Shown here: positions 41,771 through 49,354 of the stretch, piece by piece | How positions within the stretch are numbered: position 1 is the stretch's first letter | How the letters are laid out: each line of letters opens with the position of its first letter | Assembly: GCA_963734725.1 (NCBI GenBank) | Contig: CAVTIX010000010.1 | Coordinates: 92,568 to 156,567 of the forward strand | Direction: 5' to 3' | Source: DASXKD01 sp963734725 | GTDB lineage: Bacteria > Actinomycetota > Actinomycetes > Streptosporangiales > Streptosporangiaceae | DNA length: 64,000 nucleotides | The notes under the pieces: model-generated | Seen by the model: only the letters and a program-made list of their open reading frames with translations | The model's database searches: none | Told to the model about the DNA's origin: nothing | Made by a program: the position numbers and the translations under genes

Positions 41771-43884
41771 GGGCGCGGACGCCTGACCGGGCGGGCGTTG
41801 TTCAGCGCGACGGCGTCCGCGTCGCCTTTGAGGTTTTCGGCCATGCGGAACCAGCGCTGCTGTTCGTCCCGGCCTCGCCGATCACGCATGCCCGGTCGTG
41901 GAAGGGGATCGTTCCGACCCTGGCGCGCCGGTTCACGGTCGTCACGACCGATGGCCGGGGCACTGGCCGATCAGATCGCCCTCGGACCTCAGAGCGCTAC
42001 GCGCCGGCCGAGGTGACCGCCGACCTGCTAGCGGTGCTGGACGCCGCCGGCGTCGGCATGGCTTTTCTCGTCGCGCACTGTCACGCGGTGCCGTGGGCGC
42101 TATGCCTCGCCGCCGACCACCCCGAGCGCGTCGCCGGCCTGCTCGCGATTGACCCGGCGGTCGGCGTCGCGCCACCGCATCCGCACACCGTGGAACCAGA
42201 ACGGCGGTGGGCAGACCAGGTTGACGCACCGGCCGGCTGGGCTAGCCGTAACCGGCACTTCTGGCGGCAGGACGGCGGCTACCGCGAGTGGATCGAGTTC
42301 TTCTTCGGCCAGCAGCTGCCCGAGCCGCATTCCACCAAGCAGCACGAGGACACGGTGGGCTGGGCGCTGGACACCGACGCCGAGGCGATGATCGCCGAGC
42401 GTGAAGGGCGTGCCGCGCCGACCGGCAGCGAGGCCGAGGCGCTCTGCCGCCGGGTGCGGTGCCCGGTGCGCGTCCTGCACGGCTCCGATGACCGCTGCCA
42501 GCCAGTCGCCCGGGGACGGCGGCTGGCCGAACTGACCGGCGGTGACCTGGTCGTGCTGGAGGGCGCCGGCCACCTGCCGCATGGCCGGGACCCGGTGAAG
42601 GTCACCCGGCTGATCACGGGATTCGTAGACGGGATCACGGGAGCGTCCATGCACACGACAACCTGGACCCGGGGCCCGTGCCGCCCGAGGCGGGCCCTGT
42701 ACCTGTCTTCCCCCATCGGCCTCGGCCACGCCCGCCGCGACGTGGCCGTCGCCAAGGAGCTGAAACGGCTCCGCCCCGGGCTCGAGATCCACTGGCTGGC
42801 CCAGCACCCGGTGACTGCCGTGCTCGAGGCCGAAGGCGAGCACATCCACCCCGCCAGCCAGTGGCTGGCCAGCGAGTCTGCGCACGTGGCCTCCGAGGCC
42901 GCCGGGCACGACCTGCACTGCTTCCAGGCGCTCCGCCGGATGGACGAGATCCTGGTGGCCAACTTCATGGTTTTCCAAGAGGCCGTCGAGGAGGGCTGCT
43001 ACGACCTGATCATCGGCGACGAAGCCTGGGACGTCAACTACTACTGGCACGAGAACCCGGAGCTGAAACGCGGCCAGAACGTGTGGCTCACCGACTTCGT
43101 CGGCTACCTGCCGATGCCCGACGGCGGGGAGCGCGAGGCCTTCCTGACCACCGACTACAACGCCGAGATGATCGAGCACATCGACCGCTACCCGTGGATC
43201 CGGGACCGGGCCATCTTCGTCGGGCACGACGAGGACATCGTGCCCAGCACCTTCGGCTCGAACCTGCCAGCCATCCGGGACTGGACCACGCGGCATTTCT
43301 CCTACTCCGGCTACATCACCGGCTTCACCCCACCCGAGCCCGACGAGGTGGCGCCGCTCCGCTCCCAGCTGGGGTACCGCGACGACGAACTGGTCTGCGT
43401 GGTCGCCGTTGGCGGCAGCGGCGTCGGCCAAGCCCTCATCGACAAGGTCGTCGCCGCCTACCCGCTGGCCAAGAAGGCCATGCCCGAGCTGCGGATGATC
43501 GTGGTGACCGGCCCCCGCATCGACCCCGCGGCCTTCCCCCAGCGGACCGGCCTTGAGCTGCGCGGTTACGTCCACCGCCTCTACGAGCACCTGTGTGTCT
43601 GCGACCTGGCCATCGTGCAGGGCGGGCTAACCACCACCATGGAGCTGACCGCCGCCAAACGCCCGTTCCTGTACTTCCCGCTCGGGCACCATTTCGAGCA
43701 GAACTTCCACGTCCGCCACCGGCTCGACCGGTACGGCGCCGGCCAATACATGGACTACGCCACCACCGACCCCGACCTCATCGCCGCCCGCATCACCGAA
43801 CTGGCCGGCAAGCCCGTCAGCTACCGCGACGTTGAGACCGACGGCGCGGGCCGCGCCGCCCAGCTCATCGCCGAACTCGTCTAG
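41767..43884 (+). CDS. Alpha/beta hydrolase fused to a glycosyltransferase
   Basis: 705 residues. Residues 1-290 are an alpha/beta hydrolase paralogous to the preceding gene, but the nucleophile position reads VAHCHAVPW, Cys replacing Ser; the His motif GAGHLPHGRDP is kept. From about residue 295 (after MHTTTWTRGP) a GT-B glycosyltransferase begins: YLSSPIGLGHARRDVAVAKE, IIGDEAWDVNYYW, and the donor-binding end IVQGGLTTTMELTAAKRPFL with FPLGHHFEQNF, like MurG/GT1-type enzymes that use nucleotide sugars. No stop separates the halves; an internal ATG at 42649 could also start the transferase alone. It starts at ATGA overlapping the frameshifted hydrolase. Confidence 0.87.
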   Translation: MRARTPDRAGVVQRDGVRVAFEVFGHAEPALLFVPASPITHARSWKGIVPTLARRFTVVTTDGRGTGRSDRPRTSERYAPAEVTADLLAVLDAAGVGMAFLVAHCHAVPWALCLAADHPERVAGLLAIDPAVGVAPPHPHTVEPERRWADQVDAPAGWASRNRHFWRQDGGYREWIEFFFGQQLPEPHSTKQHEDTVGWALDTDAEAMIAEREGRAAPTGSEAEALCRRVRCPVRVLHGSDDRCQPVARGRRLAELTGGDLVVLEGAGHLPHGRDPVKVTRLITGFVDGITGASMHTTTWTRGPCRPRRALYLSSPIGLGHARRDVAVAKELKRLRPGLEIHWLAQHPVTAVLEAEGEHIHPASQWLASESAHVASEAAGHDLHCFQALRRMDEILVANFMVFQEAVEEGCYDLIIGDEAWDVNYYWHENPELKRGQNVWLTDFVGYLPMPDGGEREAFLTTDYNAEMIEHIDRYPWIRDRAIFVGHDEDIVPSTFGSNLPAIRDWTTRHFSYSGYITGFTPPEPDEVAPLRSQLGYRDDELVCVVAVGGSGVGQALIDKVVAAYPLAKKAMPELRMIVVTGPRIDPAAFPQRTGLELRGYVHRLYEHLCVCDLAIVQGGLTTTMELTAAKRPFLYFPLGHHFEQNFHVRHRLDRYGAGQYMDYATTDPDLIAARITELAGKPVSYRDVETDGAGRAAQLIAELV

Positions 43885-43982
43885 CAGGTAACCGCCGTGT
43901 ATCACCGGACCCAAGCCCGACTCTGTATCAGGAAGTCGGTCGGTCGATCGAATGATCGGCAATCACATCAAGGAGGCACCAC

Positions 43983-44543
43983 ATGACCACCACCGAGACC
44001 CCAGTCGACAACGGCGTCAACGTAGAAGCGCTGCTCGGCGTGCGCGACGCCCTGCCCGATACCCCGGAGATCGCGAAGTTCCAATGGCGTTCCACGGTGT
44101 CCTGGGTCAACGGCACGCACAGCCGCTCGGACGTCGAGACGTTCTACGGCTTCGGCGACGAGCAACAGCACCACACGACGTTCAGCTACGACATCGATCA
44201 TCCGCTGCAGTTCGCCTCGCAGGACAAGGGTGTCACGCCGGTGGAGGTTGTCCTGGTCGCGCTCGGCGGCTGCCTGACCGCTGGCGTGGCCGCCGTCGCC
44301 CAGCAGAGGTCGATCCAGCTGCGGTCGGTGCGGGCCACCCTCGCCGCCGAGATGGACCTGCACGGGATCCTCGGCGCTGACCCGGATGTTCGCAACGGCT
44401 TCAGCGGTGTCACCGTCAACTACCAGATCGACGCCGACGCCACCGCCGAGGAGATCAGGGCGCTGGTCGCGCAGTCGCAGAAGCGCTCCGCCGTCTACGA
44501 CATCATCACCAACCCGACCAACGTCACGGTCGAGGTCTGCTGA
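43983..44543 (+). CDS. OsmC family protein
   Basis: 186 residues. The OsmC/Ohr fold is shown by TPVEVVLVALGGCLTAGVAA, with the peroxidatic cysteine Cys97, and the C-terminal helix/strand AVYDIITNPTNVTVEVC. The second cysteine of Ohr/OsmC proteins is missing at its usual place (RSAVYD); Cys186 is the last residue. Members either reduce organic hydroperoxides or are inactive relatives. AAGGAGG ahead of the ATG gives a strong ribosome site, and a GTCGGTCGGTCGA motif resembling that before the TetR gene lies about 40 bases upstream. Confidence 0.9.
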   Translation: MTTTETPVDNGVNVEALLGVRDALPDTPEIAKFQWRSTVSWVNGTHSRSDVETFYGFGDEQQHHTTFSYDIDHPLQFASQDKGVTPVEVVLVALGGCLTAGVAAVAQQRSIQLRSVRATLAAEMDLHGILGADPDVRNGFSGVTVNYQIDADATAEEIRALVAQSQKRSAVYDIITNPTNVTVEVC

Positions 44544-44576
44544 TCCAGCCCGAGGCGAGCAGGGGGAGGCGCAGCC

Positions 44577-45824
44577 GTGCCGAGTACGTCCACCGTGATC
44601 GTCGGCGCCGGCCACTGCGGGCTGGCCATGAGCCACTGCCTCGCAGCCCGTTCGATCGACCACGTCGTCCTCGAACGCGCAGAGGTGGCGAACTCGTGGC
44701 GCACGCAGCGGTGGGACTCGCTGCGGCTGCTTACCCCGAACTGGATGACCCGGCTGCCCGGTTATGGGTACCGCGGTGACGACCCGGACGGCTACCTCAG
44801 CGCACGGGAGGTCGCAGCGATGCTCGAGGACTACGCCGACGCATCCGCGGCGCCGGTATTGACCGGCACGACGGTGACCTCGGTCCGGGCAGCCGGCGGC
44901 GGATACGTAGTGCGGACCGACCAGGGCATCTGGCGCGCGCCGACGGTGGTCCTGGCCAGCGGGGCGGCGACGGCGCCGGCGGTGCCCGCGCTGGCGCGGC
45001 TGGCGCCAGCCGGACTCACCTCGATCACCCCGGCGGGCTACCGCAACCCGGGCGAGCTGCCCACGGGCGGCGTCCTGGTGGTCGGCGCCTCGGCCAGCGG
45101 GATCCAGCTCGCCGACGAGCTGCACCGTTCCGGGCGCCCGGTCACACTCGCCGTCGGCGAGCACGTCCGCATGCCACGCACCTATCGCGGCCGGGACATC
45201 CTGTGGTGGCTCGACGCCTCAGGGGTGCTGGGCCAGCGCTACGACGAGGTCGATGATCTGGTGCGGGCGCGGAACGTGCCGTCCATGCAGCTGGTCGGCA
45301 CCCCGGGCCGGACGGTCAACCTGAACGCATTGAGCTCGGCCGGGGTGCGGCTGGCCGGCCGCCTGGCCGGGATCGCCGACGGGGTCGCCCAGTTCTCTGG
45401 CTCCCTGCCCAACGTGTGTGCGCTGGCCGACCTGAAGCTGGGGCGGCTGCTGAACACGGTCAACGCCTGGGCGGGAGCGGCTGGGGAACGGTTCGCGCCG
45501 ACGCTCGTGCCCGCCGCGCCGCTGGGCCTGGACCTGCGGTCCGGGGAGATCAGCACGATCGTATGGGCGACGGGGTACCGGCCTGATCTGTCCTGGCTCG
45601 ATGTCCCGGTGCTCGACCGCAAGGGCCGGGTCGCCCATGACGGCGGTGTGACGGCCTGCCCAGGCCTGTACCTGATCGGCTTGCCGTTCCTGCGCCGCCG
45701 CAAGTCGAGCCTGATCGACGGGGCGGCGGACGACGCCGCCGAGCTGACCACGCACCTCGCCGGTTATCTCGACGCACTGGCCGGCCGGCGCGAAAGGAGC
45801 GCGTCATGCATAAGCATCCCCTAG
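44577..45824 (+). CDS. Flavin-containing monooxygenase-like FAD/NAD(P) oxidoreductase
   Basis: 415 residues from a GTG preceded by AGGGGGAG. FAD motif VIVGAGHCGLAMSHCL, the tryptophan-rich SWRTQRWDSLRLLTPNWM seen in CzcO/YUCCA-like monooxygenases, the NADPH motif VLVVGASASGIQLADEL, and the third motif IVWATGYRPDLSWLD. Such enzymes oxygenate nitrogen, sulphur or ketone groups. The C-terminus overlaps the next gene by 19 bases. With the P450 three genes on, it provides a second oxidation step in the cluster. Confidence 0.92.
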   Translation: MPSTSTVIVGAGHCGLAMSHCLAARSIDHVVLERAEVANSWRTQRWDSLRLLTPNWMTRLPGYGYRGDDPDGYLSAREVAAMLEDYADASAAPVLTGTTVTSVRAAGGGYVVRTDQGIWRAPTVVLASGAATAPAVPALARLAPAGLTSITPAGYRNPGELPTGGVLVVGASASGIQLADELHRSGRPVTLAVGEHVRMPRTYRGRDILWWLDASGVLGQRYDEVDDLVRARNVPSMQLVGTPGRTVNLNALSSAGVRLAGRLAGIADGVAQFSGSLPNVCALADLKLGRLLNTVNAWAGAAGERFAPTLVPAAPLGLDLRSGEISTIVWATGYRPDLSWLDVPVLDRKGRVAHDGGVTACPGLYLIGLPFLRRRKSSLIDGAADDAAELTTHLAGYLDALAGRRERSASCISIP

Positions 45825-46168
45825 CCACGGCGATCGCCGCGGCCGTGGCCGGCCGGGACAGCGTCCAGCTGGCCGCCGCGGTCACCGACACCGTCCGGCT
45901 GCGGGCGTTGCTGCCCGGCGGCCCGATCGAAGAGCATGGCCGCGATGCCGTCGTCGCCCGCTTCGGCGGATGGTTCGCCGATATGGACACCGTCCAGCTG
46001 GTGGAGTCGGCAGGTGAGGCGATGGCCGACCGGTTTCTGATCCACTACCGGCTGGACCTAGCGCAGCGCGACACTCGCTGGGCCTGCACCCAAACCTCGA
46101 TCTGCAAGATCATCGACGGGCGGCTGGCCACGATCGACCTGCTATGTTCAGGCTTCCGCGAGATCTAG
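45806..46168 (+). CDS. NTF2/SnoaL-like small protein
   Basis: 120 residues with the cone-shaped NTF2-like pattern: an N-terminal helix (LATAIAAAVAGRDSVQLAAA), VRLRALLPGGPIEEHGRDAV, and a beta-sheet ending TQTSICKIIDGRLATIDLLC. SnoaL-like proteins act as cyclases, isomerases or hydratases on small hydrophobic substrates, or as binding proteins. GAAAGGAG lies upstream of its ATG, within the end of the monooxygenase gene. The stop is followed almost at once by the P450. Confidence 0.8.
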   Translation: MHKHPLATAIAAAVAGRDSVQLAAAVTDTVRLRALLPGGPIEEHGRDAVVARFGGWFADMDTVQLVESAGEAMADRFLIHYRLDLAQRDTRWACTQTSICKIIDGRLATIDLLCSGFREI

Positions 46169-46177
46169 GTGATTGAG

Positions 46178-47401
46178 ATGCGCAACCCGGCCCTGAACGC
46201 GTGGGGCGACTACGACCGAGACGACCCGTACCCGCTGTTCGCGCAGGTTCAGGCGGACGGCCCGGTGCACGAGGTCACGCTGGCCGACGGGCACCGCGCG
46301 TGGCTGATCGTCCGCTCTGAAGAGGCGAAGGCCGCTCTCAACCACGCCGCCCTATCCAAGGACATGCACGCCGCACTCGCTCGTGACGGGGCGGTCGTCG
46401 CCGAGGGCCTGCCCGGTCCCGGCTTCGCCCGGCATATGCTCAGCGTCGACCCGCCCGACCATACCCGGCTGCGCCGGCTGGCCTCGGCCGCCTTCAGCCG
46501 GCCACGGATCGCCGCCCTTCGCCCACGCGTCCAGGCGATCGTCAACCGGCTGCTGGATGACCTCGAAGCGCGCGGCGACACCGTCGTCAACCTGGTCAAG
46601 GGCTTCGCTTTCCCGCTGCCGTTCACCGTGATCAGCGAGCTGCTCGGCGTCCCCGAACCCGACCGGGACCAGCTGGGGAGCTGGTTCACCACGCTGCTCG
46701 CGCCGTCGTCAGCGCCCAAGCCACCGGCTGAGGCCGTGACGGCTTCGGCGAACATCGTGCGGTACCTGACCGAGCTGCTCGCCCGCAAGCGTGCCGACCC
46801 GGGCGAAGATCTGGTCACCGACCTGGTACGCGCGGCCGATCAAGACGGGGCGCTGTCCGAGCAGGAGATCCTCTCCACGATCTTCCAGCTGGTGGTCGCC
46901 GGGCACGACACCACGACCAGCCTGATCGGCAACGGGACGGTGGCCCTGCTGCTGCACCCGCAGCAGCGCGACGCACTCGTCGCCGACCCGGCCCTGGTGC
47001 CGCACGCGATCGAGGAAATCCTGCGATGGGACGCACCTGTGCCGCACTCGACCTTCAGGTACACCACCCAAGACGTCGCCCTCGGCGGGACCGTCATCCC
47101 CGCCTTCGCCCAGGTGATCATCTCGCTGGCGGCGGCCAACCGGGACCCGGCCCGGTACGACAACCCGGGAACCCTCGACATCGCCCGGGCCGACACCAGC
47201 CACCTGGCCTTCGGCCACGGCATTCACCACTGCCTGGGTGCCCGGCTAGCCCGGCTAGAGGGCGTCATAGCGTTCACCACCCTGCACGCCCGCTTCCCCG
47301 CCATGCGGCTGGCCGTCCCACAGTCGGAGCTGCGCTGGGGCCACGGCGACGGGCTAGTACTGCGCGGCCTGTCCGAACTGCCGGTCATCCTCCGCCCGTA
47401 A
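46178..47401 (+). CDS. Cytochrome P450
   Basis: 407 residues. The haem loop is FGHGIHHCLGARLAR with the Cys ligand, the I-helix is VVAGHDTTTSL (acid-Thr pair present), the K-helix ExxR is EEILR, and HMLSVDPPDHTRLRRL is the typical C-helix region of bacterial class I P450s. Complete and without signal peptide, so soluble and needing a ferredoxin/reductase from elsewhere. The ATG at 46178 follows AGGTGA at suitable spacing; a GTG at 46169, directly after the preceding stop, is the alternative. It is the last gene of the TetR-led run. The next 260 bases contain nothing I can support. Confidence 0.95.
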   Translation: MRNPALNAWGDYDRDDPYPLFAQVQADGPVHEVTLADGHRAWLIVRSEEAKAALNHAALSKDMHAALARDGAVVAEGLPGPGFARHMLSVDPPDHTRLRRLASAAFSRPRIAALRPRVQAIVNRLLDDLEARGDTVVNLVKGFAFPLPFTVISELLGVPEPDRDQLGSWFTTLLAPSSAPKPPAEAVTASANIVRYLTELLARKRADPGEDLVTDLVRAADQDGALSEQEILSTIFQLVVAGHDTTTSLIGNGTVALLLHPQQRDALVADPALVPHAIEEILRWDAPVPHSTFRYTTQDVALGGTVIPAFAQVIISLAAANRDPARYDNPGTLDIARADTSHLAFGHGIHHCLGARLARLEGVIAFTTLHARFPAMRLAVPQSELRWGHGDGLVLRGLSELPVILRP

Positions 47402-47667
47402 GAGAACCGCGCGGCAACCCAGGCGCGAGCGGCCCGCTCCGCCCCGCCAGCAGCAATCAACTCCCTTTGCAGCCATAACGATCCTCCGGCGGACTGCGCG
47501 CCGTGGCGCCGTCGCTGGCGGTGGTGATAAGGGACCGTGCGATCGGCAGACAGGATGCGGCGCCCCGGGCAGGCGCGTGCCAGGCGTCAAGGTCTCCCGC
47601 TCATTTCGGGTTCGTCTCATGCATGTGCTGCCCCGGTTTCCAGCGGTCTGCTTGTGATCTGGCGGGT

Positions 47668-49298
47668 TCAGCGGGGCGGTTGCCGGCTATCCAGGGCACC
47701 TGCGGTTCGACTTTCCGGTGGGTGTGCGCGACACCGTGGCTCGTCAGGATGGCGGGCTGGTTCCCTGAACAGCTCACGAAGGTACCCGGTGACCTCGGCC
47801 ATGCTGCGCGGCCTTCCCCGCGCCGCGATGTGGCCGTCTGGCCGGATCAAGATGAGTGGCCCGGTGCGGTTGTCACCGGGTGCCGACGTCGGCGTGACGA
47901 TCTCGAGGTCGCCCTGGTAGCGCCGCAGCGCGGGGTCGCTCAGCACGCTGGCCGCGTGAACGGCGGGAGCCACCAGCACGTGCCGGCCGCCGCGTAGTAC
48001 ACCGTGAAGCGTGGTGGCCTGGCCGCCCGCGTACACCCGGATGTCGGGCATGCGCTGCCCCGCCCGGGGCGCGCCGCGATCGCGGCCCTGGCGGACTAGG
48101 GGCCCTGGCGGGTAGGAGACGTCAGACCTGGCTGATCCTGCGGGCCGCCCGGCGCTGGATCACCGGGATGCGGCCGAGGGCCGGGACGACCACGTCCCGG
48201 ACCCGCCGCCTGACGGGATGGCTCAGGGTGCTGTAGTGGACCAGGGCGTGGGTCAGCCTGAGCACGTCCTCGGCGACCGGGCGCCGTTCGGCGCCGTAGC
48301 TGTCCAGGAGGGCGTCCGGGGCACGGCCGGCCGCGACCAGGGCGAGCTTCCAGCCCAGGTTGTGCGCGTCCATCATCCCGGTGTTCAGGCCCTGGCCGCC
48401 CGCTGGGCTGTGAATGTGCACGGCGTCACCGGCCAGCAGCACGCGGCCTCGGCGATAGGCACTGGCTGAGCGTCGATGGGAGTTGAAGCAGGCCAGCCAG
48501 CTGGGATCGGACACGATGACCGGCCGCGGGGCCCGCTGGTCGGTCAGCCGCTGGATCTCCCCTAGCGTAGGCGCCTGCGCGTCCCGGTTTCCGGCGAAGG
48601 GCAGCGTCAGCCGCCAACGGTGACCGCGCATCGGGAACAAGATCACCGGCAGCCCGTCGCGGCGGAAGAACGCGTGCGTGGCGTCCTCACGCAGGTCCCA
48701 GTCCAGCAGGACGTCGGCGAGCAGCCAGTCCTGTGGGTAGGGGTGGCCGTGGAAGGCCAGGCCGAGTTCGCGCCGGACCCGGCTATGCGCGCCGTCGCAG
48801 CCGACCACGTACCCGGCGGTGATCGTCTCGGCCTGGCCCTCCGGCCCGCGGACGGCCGCGGTGACGGCATCGCCGCCGACAGTCAGGCCGGTGAGCTCCG
48901 TTCGGTTCTCTACTACCCCGCCCAGCTCGGTGACCCGGGCTCGAAGAAGCCGCTCGGTCTGGTCCTGAGGGAGGTTCAGCATGAAGCCGAACCGCGAGCC
49001 GCAGCGCGCGAACTCCAGGCTGGCCAGGCATCGGCCATCGGAGTAGAAGCGCGCATGACGGACCACCTGGCCGTCCGCGAGGAACCGCTCGGCCAGGCCC
49101 ATCATGCCGAGGACTTCGAGCGTCCGGGCGTGGATGCCGATCGCCCGGGCTTGCAGGGCCACCGCGTCGCCCCGATCAATGATGCGCGCGCGTATCCCGT
49201 GGGCCAGCAGTTCCGCGGCAAGCACCAGCCCGGTCGGCGGCGCCGACGACCAGCACCTGACAGTCCGTGGTCGGCCGAGAGGGAGGAAGAGGGCTCAT
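47668..49298 (-). pseudogene. FAD-dependent aromatic monooxygenase, with two frameshifts
   Basis: A PheA/TfdB-type (group A) flavoprotein monooxygenase in three pieces. The start MSPLPPSRPTTDCQVLVVGA is in one frame; two bases are missing near 49238 inside the FAD-binding GxGxxG, after which GLVLAAELLAHGIRARIIDR continues in another. DGAHSRVRRELG and VLLAGDAVHIHSPAGGQGLN (FAD) are intact. A single extra base at about 48124 creates a stop after RRISQV, and the C-terminal thioredoxin-like domain (YPPGPLVRQG ... GPLILIRPDGHIAARG) continues in the third piece. The lesion in the FAD fingerprint would abolish activity. The LuxR regulator lies just upstream on the same strand. Confidence 0.85.
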
Positions 49299-49354
49299 GC
49301 GGCCCACTGTGCGCGGGCCGGGCCCCCGGGGCCATCTGAAGAATTACGTAGCGG

